IMG/VR virus record: IMGVR_UViG_3300011115_000757
Coordinates: 1-36,233 of that record
Length of the DNA stretch: 36,233 nucleotides
DNA from: a virus
Direction: 5' to 3' (one strand)
The position numbers and the translations under genes are program-made. Positions 1-7,009 of this stretch are shown here, one piece after another (the first letter of the stretch is position 1; the number at the start of each line of letters is the position of its first letter). Below the pieces are notes generated by a model. The model worked only from the letters and a program-made list of their open reading frames with translations, was not told where the DNA came from and did not search any database.

Positions 1-73
1 CGCCACGACACGTAAAGTTGGGTTTCGGATTCCACATATCGTTTTCTACGGAAGCCTGAAGTTGCCCAACATC
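1..73 (-). other. Exonuclease reading frame continuing past an in-frame stop
   Basis: Directly after the TAA that ends the exonuclease gene, the same frame stays open for 24 codons to the window edge. It encodes a stretch containing QLQASVEND, MWNPKPNF and TCRG. This resembles the C-terminal end of phage RecB/Cas4-like exonucleases, where a WNPxP-type segment precedes a cysteine cluster. I see the open frame; the family match is from memory. The next gene downstream, or the rest of this one, lies outside the window. Confidence 0.65.
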
Positions 74-628
74 TTATATCCAGCTACCCCACAGTTCATC
101 TTGTGAGTCAGACAGATAAGCAGTCTTTACAAAGTCATCAGCGAACAGGAACATCAGGCCCGCTTTGACTTTCTTTACTTCTGGGAAGTGCTTGAATATT
201 GCAAGGGACACAATCTCAAGCTGTTTGAGTTCGGCAAACTTGCTCGACTTGCCCGTCTTGTAATCCACAGTCAGGGCGGTATCCCCTTGCAAGATGATGA
301 TGTCTGCAACGCCACGCCACCACACGTTCTTATCAAAGAACCCGCATGGCTTCAAGTCTGCGGTCAAGCCAAGTTTGTTCTCACACAACTTCTCCCCGGG
401 CATGTCTTTCAACACTTTTAAAGCTGGCTCGATATGGCTGTACTTCTCAGGAATAGGGCGACCCTTACTTACGTATTCTTCAGCTATCTTATGAATCTCA
501 TTACCAAAAGTAATAGCCTCACTTAACGGCTCTTTGATATCCTTGACCACTTTGAGGTGGTAATACTTCTTGGGGCATTGCTGATACAACGCCAAACTGC
601 TGTACGACCACGTTATAGGTTTCGACAT
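74..628 (-). CDS. PD-(D/E)XK exonuclease, RecB/Cas4-like (ends at a premature stop)
   Basis: Predicted single-strand or dsDNA exonuclease of the PD-(D/E)XK superfamily (PDDEXK_1 type), acting in phage recombination or DNA degradation. The 184 residues show the N-terminal YQQCPKKYY segment with Cys18, the FGNEIHKIAEE helix with His46, the GVADI acidic residue (Asp109), the VDYKTGK core (Asp122, Lys124) and a QLEIVSL helix (Gln136). The ATG overlaps the polymerase stop as TAATG, with GGAG upstream, so I chose it over the TTG two codons earlier. The frame continues after the TAA with family-like sequence, so the product is probably truncated or the stop is an error. Family members usually run some 40 or more residues longer. 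Confidence 0.8.
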   Translation of the reverse strand: MSKPITWSYSSLALYQQCPKKYYHLKVVKDIKEPLSEAITFGNEIHKIAEEYVSKGRPIPEKYSHIEPALKVLKDMPGEKLCENKLGLTADLKPCGFFDKNVWWRGVADIIILQGDTALTVDYKTGKSSKFAELKQLEIVSLAIFKHFPEVKKVKAGLMFLFADDFVKTAYLSDSQDELWGSWI

Positions 629-2460
629 TAACAATCTCCATAGTTACGGGCCATTCCTGATTCGCAGTTAAGCGGCAGGTCTAAAGCCCAAGGGGGTGAT
701 GTACGCATACATTCTTCAATGTAAGCCCGAGCTTCGTCTGCCTCGTTCTCTGGTACTACGCAAGCCACGGCGTCATGCACGGTCAACACAACCCTGTAGC
801 GTTTTTCAATTTGGATGATCTGTTCACCAATGACACAACGTGCAACGGCTTGACACAGATTCTCAGCAACTTTGCCCCCGTATATTTTGTTTGGCCCGTT
901 GCGTGTCTCGTAAGTAAATTGACCCGTAGAGTTTTTTCGCAGGTCAGGATAGTTGAGGTACAGCCCGTTGGGTAGCGGTATCCCTGTGAATGGCGAAGTC
1001 TCCATCAGTCCAACCGAATCTACCTGCACTGGTTTGTTGTATGCAAGCGCTGTCAGAACCAAATTCAAATGATTCCACCACTCAGCAATACGACGATTCA
1101 CACCACGATACTGCTTGATGATGAACCGGCAAGTATCCAAGTCCAAGTCTTTGCCCATGTTTGACAACTGAGCTTGGAACTTCTCCGCGCCCATGCCGTA
1201 TCCAGCGCCAAGCACGGTGGTCTTACCAATGAACCGCTGTTCTGCGGTGACTTCACTCTCAACGATTATTCCGTAAATTGAAGCGGCCATGTGCTTATAC
1301 ACATCCGCCTTTCTACGAAACAAATCCAGCAAGTATGTTTCGCCCGCCAGCCACGCAAGCACCCGAGCTTCGATCTGCGCTGAGTCACAGTCGATGATGA
1401 CATGCCCACGGGGCGCAACGATACACCGCTTGAGCTTGCCGCCCTCTGCACCACGGCTTGGAAGGTTTTGCAGATTGACTTTGTCCGACCCGCCCCACCG
1501 CCCAGTGTGCGCGGCGTAGTATTTCAGAGGAATAGGTAGACGATTGAGCGACCCACAGATATGTCCTCTGCGTGAAATGTCAATGAACCGCTCCGTTCGT
1601 GTCTCTTCCAAAGTGGACTTTGCACCTATACGGGCCGCCACAATAGCTTGTACTGCTTCGCTAGGATGTCCAAGCAAGTGCAAAAAATCTTTGTCGCTCT
1701 TGGCAAACGCATAGATGTACTTGTCAGGGTCTGCGGGGCTTGGCTTCATTGGAGGCCGCACATTGTGCGACATCAGCAATTCAGCAAACTTGGCTGAGCT
1801 GTTCAAGACTTCTTTTGTTATCCCAGAATCAGTAAACAATTTGGCTTTGCGTTCACGAACCGCCGCCAAATGATCTTCCAATTTTTGCGTATCGAGTTCA
1901 AGTAACGGGTCACTGAACATCCTTATCGTGATATCAATGAGCCGCTTCTCTTTTATTGGGAATGTGGCGTCAAGCTCTTTAAACAACTTATAGGTCAGCT
2001 CCACATCGTTCTTGCAATACTCTCCGTATTGAGCCAACTGTTGCGCACCAAAGTCCTCGCGTCTCAAACCCTTGGCATCTACAACTTCAGTGCCTTTGAT
2101 ACCCAATCCAAAGTACTCGACCAGCTTGGCCAAACTGCCGCCCACATTCGTACCCAACACAGCCCGCGCCATAGACAACGTATCGAGCCATGCCTTGGGT
2201 TTCTGCCCAAACACCCAAGTCAATATGGCCGCATCAAACATGGCGTTATGGGCTAGGACGAAGTGGTTGTGCCAATCGAAGCCCGCCAGCCATTCAGCGG
2301 TCTCTTCCATGTCGCCCGTGAACCATTCGGCAGGGGCGTCGTTCACCTTGACCGATACCCCAATAACCTGAAAGCGCGAATCACGCACATACTCTTCAGT
2401 CGTCAACTTGGTCAGGCTATAGTCTGAGGCGTAGTAAGTCTCAAAGTCGATAGTGATCAA
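628..2460 (-). CDS. Family A DNA polymerase with 3'-5' exonuclease domain
   Basis: Replicative DNA polymerase of the Pol I family, 610 residues. The proofreading domain is N-terminal: Exo I is DFET (Asp5, Glu7), Exo II is LAHNAMFD (Asn72, Asp76), Exo III is YCKND (Tyr148, Asp152). The polymerase domain has motif A at residues 357-366 (DCDSAQIEAR, standing for the usual DYSQIELR), motif B near Lys413-Tyr421, and motif C VHDA at 561-564. There is no 5' nuclease domain, as is usual for phage enzymes. The start is TTG within TTGA, overlapping the stop of the upstream gene; no ATG exists before the catalytic Asp5, and GAGG lies 8 nt upstream, so TTG is the real start. Confidence 0.95.
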   Translation of the reverse strand: MITIDFETYYASDYSLTKLTTEEYVRDSRFQVIGVSVKVNDAPAEWFTGDMEETAEWLAGFDWHNHFVLAHNAMFDAAILTWVFGQKPKAWLDTLSMARAVLGTNVGGSLAKLVEYFGLGIKGTEVVDAKGLRREDFGAQQLAQYGEYCKNDVELTYKLFKELDATFPIKEKRLIDITIRMFSDPLLELDTQKLEDHLAAVRERKAKLFTDSGITKEVLNSSAKFAELLMSHNVRPPMKPSPADPDKYIYAFAKSDKDFLHLLGHPSEAVQAIVAARIGAKSTLEETRTERFIDISRRGHICGSLNRLPIPLKYYAAHTGRWGGSDKVNLQNLPSRGAEGGKLKRCIVAPRGHVIIDCDSAQIEARVLAWLAGETYLLDLFRRKADVYKHMAASIYGIIVESEVTAEQRFIGKTTVLGAGYGMGAEKFQAQLSNMGKDLDLDTCRFIIKQYRGVNRRIAEWWNHLNLVLTALAYNKPVQVDSVGLMETSPFTGIPLPNGLYLNYPDLRKNSTGQFTYETRNGPNKIYGGKVAENLCQAVARCVIGEQIIQIEKRYRVVLTVHDAVACVVPENEADEARAYIEECMRTSPPWALDLPLNCESGMARNYGDC

Positions 2461-2888
2461 GGGTGCATCCTCAAGCCCTGCGCGTATTGAGCCGCCCTGT
2501 TGTTTGCCATGTTTTGCTGGCCTATTGCGTTCTGCAAACCTGCCGAGTTTAAAGCCCCGTTGTACAAACTCTCAGCCGGAACCATCGCACCACTTACTGG
2601 AGACCTCACAATGTAATTCGCTGGATCAAAAAATATTTCGTTTTCTTCTTTTCTGTTCAGCACGATCGACATGGCCGCGTCTAAAGTTTTAGCGCGATTA
2701 AGTTCCTTACGCGCTTTGCGATAAGCGCGATTGAGCATACGGCGTTCGTACCATGTGAGGCTTAGTTCATCGGCCAGCTTCCCCAACTTCGTTAGGTGAC
2801 TGGCATCAAACTCCGCATCAAACTTTTCAAGTAAAGCTTTTAGCTGGTCAGGCAGTGGGGCGCGAAGTATCTTTTCAACAGCTTTCAT
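2457..2888 (-). CDS. Hypothetical protein, 143 aa
   Basis: I do not recognise this protein. The first two thirds are charged and helical, with a basic stretch around YERRMLNRAYRKARKELNRAK; the last 50 residues are rich in Asn, Gln and Ala and look flexible. It is encoded between the VRR-NUC nuclease and the DNA polymerase, overlapping both by 4 bases, so the three are translationally coupled and probably expressed from the promoter at 3229. A role in replication or recombination is inferred from position only. SD-like GGAG-type sequence from the upstream gene end precedes the ATG. Confidence 0.75.
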   Translation of the reverse strand: MKAVEKILRAPLPDQLKALLEKFDAEFDASHLTKLGKLADELSLTWYERRMLNRAYRKARKELNRAKTLDAAMSIVLNRKEENEIFFDPANYIVRSPVSGAMVPAESLYNGALNSAGLQNAIGQQNMANNRAAQYAQGLRMHP

Positions 2889-3178
2889 TTCTTCTCTCCT
2901 AGTAAGTTCTTCAACTCGTCAATGTTGTTTTCGTTTATCACAAGGGCTACGCCTCCAGCGTTGCGGATGCGTTGCAGTTCTCGGTCTTGTAAAGCGGTGG
3001 TCGTACCCTTGCCCGCTTTGCATTCAACAGCTATGAAGTAGCCATTCAGACAGATGATAATGTCGGGGATACCGGCACGACCTAGTCCATTGGCTGCGGG
3101 GAAAAAGTAGTATGCTTCATACGCCTTGAGTATGTCTACGCATTGCTTTTTTACTTTTCCTTCGGGGGTGAGTGCCAT
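2885..3178 (-). CDS. VRR-NUC domain nuclease
   Basis: A 97-residue stand-alone VRR-NUC domain, a PD-(D/E)XK-type nuclease family found in phages and in FAN1, acting on structured or nicked DNA. The core is visible: GIPDI (Asp39), a hydrophobic strand, then VECK (Glu52, Lys54) and Gln64 in the following helix. The ATG has AGGAG 8 nt upstream. A longer frame exists upstream but would run through the promoter and palindrome copy 1, so I rejected it. It is the first gene of a unit with its own strong promoter and runs on into the hypothetical protein, polymerase and exonuclease genes. Confidence 0.88.
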   Translation of the reverse strand: MALTPEGKVKKQCVDILKAYEAYYFFPAANGLGRAGIPDIIICLNGYFIAVECKAGKGTTTALQDRELQRIRNAGGVALVINENNIDELKNLLGEKK

Positions 3179-3200
3179 AGGTGTCTCCTGTATGGACTCT

Positions 3201-3229
3201 AATATAAGGGCTACTTTAGACTTTGTCAA
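3201..3229 (-). promoter_or_regulatory. Sigma70-type promoter for the nuclease-polymerase unit
   Basis: On the minus strand TTGACA (3224-3229) and TATATT (3201-3206) are separated by exactly 17 bp. The predicted start near 3194 leaves a leader of about 16 nt that still contains the AGGAG of the VRR-NUC gene. It lies downstream of a terminator and of palindrome copy 1, so it begins a new transcription unit. Confidence 0.8.
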
Positions 3230-3260
3230 GTCTTTTTTATAGGGGTATCTACTATACACC

Positions 3261-3289
3261 GAACATACCAACACCGTGTTGGTTTGTTC
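3261..3289. repeat. Palindromic repeat, copy 1
   Basis: Plus-strand left arm GAACATACCAAC, spacer ACCGT, right arm GTTGGTTTGTTC. One base in the middle of the arms is unpaired. It lies between the terminator at 3294-3320 and the promoter at 3201-3229, about 31 bp upstream of the -35 box. Confidence 0.95.
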
Positions 3290-3293
3290 AGGC

Positions 3294-3320
3294 AAAAAAA
3301 GACCCGCACATAGGCGGGTC
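3294..3320 (-). terminator. Rho-independent terminator
   Basis: Read on the minus strand: stem GACCCGC, 6-nt loop, GCGGGTC, followed by seven T. It lies 20 bp past the stop of the 285-residue hypothetical gene and would end the long leftward transcript before the nuclease-polymerase unit. Confidence 0.85.
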
Positions 3321-3339
3321 AAGAGGGGTGGAGCAAAGG

Positions 3340-4197
3340 TTAAGACACTATCATGAAATGTTTGTCATTGTACCTGTAACCTACATCACGCACAAGTTCG
3401 TCGTCTTGCATAAGTTGTAGCACCGCAATACGCTCTTGCCACGACTGGGGAAGACTTGTGTATTCAAGCGCCATGATTACATCATGCTCGTCTTTGAATA
3501 TGTAATGCCCGTCCTTCTCAGCTATGACAATAGTTTTATTGCTACTAATCAAGTTATCAAACTCACTTGCTAGTTCATACTCACCCATTGCTTTTTCAAA
3601 TTGCTCAGAACTAAAGGTTTCTTTGATATGCTTGTCGATTGCATCTGGCACAGGTAAGCCCCTAACCATGCAGTACATCCACTTTTGTAGATACACTCTG
3701 TCTTTAACGAGGGACATACTGCCAACGGGGTTGCGTAGGCTTCTCAGGCAAGCAACAACAGCGGAGTCGACCGTGTCTTTGGCCTTCTTCAAGAACTCGC
3801 TGTGATCCATTCGGATGAACGACTTCTTTACCTTGCGCATGGCAATGTCCAGCTTCTCTGTTCTGGTTGTGTTCTGCCCGCCACGGAAATTCTGAATACG
3901 CCACGACTTGATCTCGTACAAAGGTTTGTACGAATTACGCCTGTACCCTGAGTCAACAGATATCTGACCGAGCATCTCGCCTTCCTCTCGCACTATGACG
4001 ATGCGCGTGTAGGTAAAACCCTCCGGTGGATTACCTGCGGGGTCGTTGTACCTGAAGCCTATCGCCGTGTTGTGGGAATCCTTGTTGGTTGTGAAAACCC
4101 ACTTGGGGTTGTTGAGCGCGAGCTTGTCCACCAATACCTTAAGGAGTGGGTCGATCAACCTGTCTGCTGGTAGTCGTATGTTTGCAAAGTTACTCAT
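3340..4197 (-). CDS. Hypothetical protein, 285 aa
   Basis: Not recognised. It is a soluble-looking mixed alpha/beta protein without signal peptide or membrane segment. The N-terminal half has beta-rich stretches with many Tyr and Arg residues (for example GFTYTRIVIV and DSGYRRNSYKP); the C-terminal half is helical and ends near a short DVGYRYNDKH strand. It is the last gene before a strong terminator. The ATG lies 4 bases past the stop of the upstream 290-residue gene, so the two are probably co-translated; the SD is weak (GGTGA). Confidence 0.75.
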   Translation of the reverse strand: MSNFANIRLPADRLIDPLLKVLVDKLALNNPKWVFTTNKDSHNTAIGFRYNDPAGNPPEGFTYTRIVIVREEGEMLGQISVDSGYRRNSYKPLYEIKSWRIQNFRGGQNTTRTEKLDIAMRKVKKSFIRMDHSEFLKKAKDTVDSAVVACLRSLRNPVGSMSLVKDRVYLQKWMYCMVRGLPVPDAIDKHIKETFSSEQFEKAMGEYELASEFDNLISSNKTIVIAEKDGHYIFKDEHDVIMALEYTSLPQSWQERIAVLQLMQDDELVRDVGYRYNDKHFMIVS

Positions 4198-4201
4198 GTG
4201 T

Positions 4202-5074
4202 TCACCATTGAAATTTGTTGAGGATGTCGTCTACGCTGTGTTTCAACTCAGCGCGTGCGCTGGGTATCTTGCGTAAGTCTTCGGGGTCGATGCCATTGAT
4301 TGCTTTCTCTAGCATGCGACGAGCTTCTTCCAGCGCTGGGTCTTTCATCACATTCAACGCAGACAAAAGCCCGCACAGTTCTAATGCGTTGTTGACCAAG
4401 CTATCGCGGAAGATATTGCGTTTGCCATCTTCCTTGTCAGTCAGGGTTTCACTCATCCGTGACAGCATCTTGTGCAGTCTGTCCCACGGATCACGCATAG
4501 CTTCGACCATCTTGTTGTTAAACATCTTGTCGTACTGCTCGGCCAAGTCCTGACGCACCCGCTCTTCGCATTGAATACGGAAGTCCCCCTTCTCTGGAAC
4601 AGGGAGGAAGTTGTACTCGAACTTGAAACGGCGGGGCAATGACGAGACATCGGGGAACTCTGACGCATCAAAGTATTTACCGAGCTTGAACGCCTGCGCA
4701 CTGACCAACGACGGATAAGCTGTTATGAAGTCATTGACCAGCGAATTGAAGTTGGATTCCATAGTACCAAGTTGCTCTCGATAGCTGAAGAAGTTCTCCA
4801 TCGGTAACAAGCCTATGCCTTTCATCCACGGCAGGGTCTGCGTACCGTTCCACGCACGACACTTGGCCGCGTACTTCTCTATCTTGTTGAGATGATCACT
4901 GCCCGCCATGAGGTACTTGTACACAGAGCTTGCGTCTTGATCAGCTTCTTTAGCAGTATTCAAGTCAGCAGTGGTTTCCTTGTCACGCTTACGCGCAGTC
5001 CATGTACTGATGCGTAGTTCGACAAGCATGGCCATTGAGGCCAGCGATACTGGGGGTGCTTCAAATGATTGCAT
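4202..5074 (-). CDS. Hypothetical protein, 290 aa
   Basis: Not recognised. The composition (many charged residues, regular hydrophobic spacing, few Cys or Gly) points to a mostly alpha-helical protein, perhaps with coiled coil. Motifs such as LNKIEKYAAKCRAWNGTQTLPWMKGIGLLPMENF are distinctive only in their Trp-rich start, which I cannot assign. AGGAG precedes the ATG by 8 nt. Palindrome copy 2 ends 25 nt upstream of the start, suggesting that expression is controlled at this point. It pairs with the following 285-residue gene. Confidence 0.75.
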   Translation of the reverse strand: MQSFEAPPVSLASMAMLVELRISTWTARKRDKETTADLNTAKEADQDASSVYKYLMAGSDHLNKIEKYAAKCRAWNGTQTLPWMKGIGLLPMENFFSYREQLGTMESNFNSLVNDFITAYPSLVSAQAFKLGKYFDASEFPDVSSLPRRFKFEYNFLPVPEKGDFRIQCEERVRQDLAEQYDKMFNNKMVEAMRDPWDRLHKMLSRMSETLTDKEDGKRNIFRDSLVNNALELCGLLSALNVMKDPALEEARRMLEKAINGIDPEDLRKIPSARAELKHSVDDILNKFQW

Positions 5075-5099
5075 TTACTTTCTCCTGTTGATTGAAAAC

Positions 5100-5128
5100 G
5101 AACATACCAACACCGTGTTGGTTTGTTC
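5100..5128. repeat. Palindromic repeat, copy 2
   Basis: Identical to copy 1 over all 29 bp. It overlaps the stop codon of the 346-residue gene by 2 bases and ends 25 nt before the ATG of the 290-residue gene, just upstream of its AGGAG. Confidence 0.95.
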
Positions 5129-6167
5129 AGACCAGCTGGTCGTATACATTGAAATACTCAGTGTTTTGCTTGGTTGGGACTTCGCCTTCCCCAAGCGGTT
5201 CTTCAGCAAAGCATTCGTCACGATGCAGGTGCAGAATGGTTTCTTTGATGTACTCAACTGCCGAATCACGGGTAAGCGTGCGTGTCCATTGGTAAGATGT
5301 GCCAACACGAAAATGGCTTCCCTCACCTTGTTGTTTCATGATTACATAGTACGCAGTCACCCAGTTCTCGCTGAGTGGAGATGTGATCCAGTCCATGAGT
5401 ATCTTGCACGCTTGCGTGTGATATCCGGATGGAGTACGACGCCAATAACCACGCCCGCTATGCGGTAGGGCTTCGCGATTGCGTTTGTAAGTCCACGCAA
5501 TTGGATCCTTGGAGTGGTTATCTTCGTACCATTTATCAAACTCTGCCTCGCTTATGCAATCTAAAGATTTGTACAACTCATTCATTGCGTCCGTCATTTC
5601 TTGCTCGGGAATTTTTGGAAGGTTGTCGATCGACTGCACCAACTCCATCCATTCGAGAAACGGTTCGCAGTCTTTCAAGTACTTCTTCTCCATGCCACGC
5701 TTTTTACGGATTGCGTATTCGATTGGAACATCAATCATTTCTGTGGAATCAGGAGTAGCTTTGAATTTAAAACTCTTGTTGTGGGGCAACAAGAATTTTT
5801 TGTTTTTGTGTACAAGACACATACGCCCGTGATTCCATTCAAACCACATGTCCTTGGGTAAGAACGCATGGATGTTCTGAACCACATACGCAGAGTGATA
5901 TGTTGGCGAGGACACTTCGAATGTGTTGTCGGATCTCCATGTCACCAATGGTTTGTTGTAGTAGCACAGTTGGACTGTGTTGTCGTCAGGCATAGCGATG
6001 CTCGCCATGTGGTGTTTATCGCGATTCCCCAGTGGTCGACGACCAGCCGCCTGTTTACTGCGAATAGGTTTAGTCGCTTTGAATCTCTTCTCAGCTTCTT
6101 CAAAAGAAGCGATGATTGGCACTCCGGCTGTGTTGTAGCTGATATGCCATGTGTTTACATGTCCCAT
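5127..6167 (-). CDS. Hypothetical protein, 346 aa
   Basis: Not recognised. It is rich in aromatic residues (Trp, Tyr, His) with repeated beta-strand-like stretches in the first half and a helical second half. No catalytic motif is evident. The start overlaps the stop of the small ribbon-helix-helix gene by one base (TAATG), with AAAGGA 8 nt upstream, so translation is coupled to that gene. Its C-terminal codons run into palindrome copy 2. Confidence 0.75.
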   Translation of the reverse strand: MGHVNTWHISYNTAGVPIIASFEEAEKRFKATKPIRSKQAAGRRPLGNRDKHHMASIAMPDDNTVQLCYYNKPLVTWRSDNTFEVSSPTYHSAYVVQNIHAFLPKDMWFEWNHGRMCLVHKNKKFLLPHNKSFKFKATPDSTEMIDVPIEYAIRKKRGMEKKYLKDCEPFLEWMELVQSIDNLPKIPEQEMTDAMNELYKSLDCISEAEFDKWYEDNHSKDPIAWTYKRNREALPHSGRGYWRRTPSGYHTQACKILMDWITSPLSENWVTAYYVIMKQQGEGSHFRVGTSYQWTRTLTRDSAVEYIKETILHLHRDECFAEEPLGEGEVPTKQNTEYFNVYDQLV

Positions 6168-6328
6168 TACATTTTCCTTTCAATAAAGAGAGAAATCAGA
6201 TGGCGAACCACCTGTCCGTTTGTAGGCTCAAAGCCCATCAGTGATACCAATTGTTCTCTTACGGTCTGCAAGAGATCAAAGGTTTCTTTGTTAAGGGTAA
6301 TCGAGTACCCAGTTTTTGAATTACTCAT
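6167..6328 (-). CDS. Small ribbon-helix-helix (Arc/CopG-like) DNA-binding protein, 53 aa
   Basis: A short gene with the ribbon-helix-helix layout: a strand around residues 8-12 (YSITL), helix A at 14-30 (KETFDLLQTVREQLVSL), a turn with PTNGQ, and helix B (VVRHLISLF). Proteins of this fold bind DNA as dimers on inverted or direct repeats and are common phage regulators. The ATG overlaps the upstream stop as ATGA and its TAA overlaps the next ATG as TAATG, so it is embedded in the operon. It is the only clear DNA-binding regulator in the left arm and a candidate reader of the palindromes; that link is inference. Confidence 0.7.
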   Translation of the reverse strand: MSNSKTGYSITLNKETFDLLQTVREQLVSLMGFEPTNGQVVRHLISLFIERKM

Positions 6329-6585
6329 CGCTTGTTTTTCTCCGCAAGAATTTTCATGTTGGTCTCAAGCTCCATCTGCATGACCCCTGTCATTGGTGCG
6401 ATGGTTGCCGCCTTCGGGTCGGGCTCGCCTATGACGATGTTGTTGCGCCCGTCGTGCCCTGACCCAAGCCATGTTGTTGTGATGCGTGACGCACCGCCCA
6501 AGATACGCGAGATACCCATAGCCTCGTCTATGCTCAACAAAAACCTCTGATCCCCAACAAAAAGAATCACCTGATCATCTTCCAT
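6325..6585 (-). CDS. Hypothetical protein, 86 aa
   Basis: Not recognised. The start at MEDDQVILF is chosen because GGAGGTAA lies just upstream; the longer frame begins with an unlikely leader inside the neighbouring gene. The first 45 residues look like a small beta sheet (VILFVGDQRFLLS, then RITTTWLGSG), the last 25 form an amphipathic helix (QMELETNMKILAEKNKR). It overlaps the upstream gene by 11 bases and the ribbon-helix-helix gene by 4. Confidence 0.7.
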   Translation of the reverse strand: MEDDQVILFVGDQRFLLSIDEAMGISRILGGASRITTTWLGSGHDGRNNIVIGEPDPKAATIAPMTGVMQMELETNMKILAEKNKR

Positions 6586-7009
6586 ACTGTTTACCTCCAA
6601 GAACAATAAACCAATCCAATAAAGGACTACCCTTGTCGCACATGACCGAATAGAAATATCCATCCGTGATCAAGTTAAACAACTGCTTTGGAAACAAGTG
6701 AACACAAGGCCCATCCAACTCGCTCACTTCTTTCACCATCCAACGATGAAGTTTCTCCAGACCCTCGGGATGTTTTAGGTCAAGCGGAGTAACTCCAGCG
6801 TTGTGCATCGCGCCCATCGCCTCAGCGGTGTACCCGAAACCTTCCATGAATTCGACATCTGCGTCGATCCCTTGGATAAGTCTCATGCCCGCTGGGTTTA
6901 GGCGTATATCCAACCAAACAGTGTTGTACTCATCACCTGAAGCGTGATGCCATATACCGCACTTGATCAGTGGATCATCATCAGTCAGCAATGACGAGCT
7001 TTTGCCCAT
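6575..7009 (-). CDS. Hypothetical protein, 144 aa
   Basis: Not recognised. I start at MGKSSSLLT because GAGG lies 6-8 nt upstream; this overlaps the C-terminus of the VWA gene by 29 bases. Starting 12 nt earlier (MRFRMGK) is also possible. The middle contains a region with AEAMGAMHNAGVTPLDLKHPEG that recalls a single ankyrin-like helix pair, but one copy is too little to name it. Position directly after the VWA protein suggests it works with the AAA/VWA pair. Confidence 0.7.
   Translation of the reverse strand: MGKSSSLLTDDDPLIKCGIWHHASGDEYNTVWLDIRLNPAGMRLIQGIDADVEFMEGFGYTAEAMGAMHNAGVTPLDLKHPEGLEKLHRWMVKEVSELDGPCVHLFPKQLFNLITDGYFYSVMCDKGSPLLDWFIVLGGKQYGR

Noticed and set aside
1-76. Stop codon reassignment in this phage
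   Set aside because: TAA, TAG and TGA all serve as normal stops in neighbouring genes, so the interrupted exonuclease needs another explanation.
2885-3322. Longer start for the VRR-NUC gene
   Set aside because: The extension reads through a terminator arm, palindrome copy 1 (as EQTNTVLVCS) and the promoter; the ATG at 3178 has an SD.
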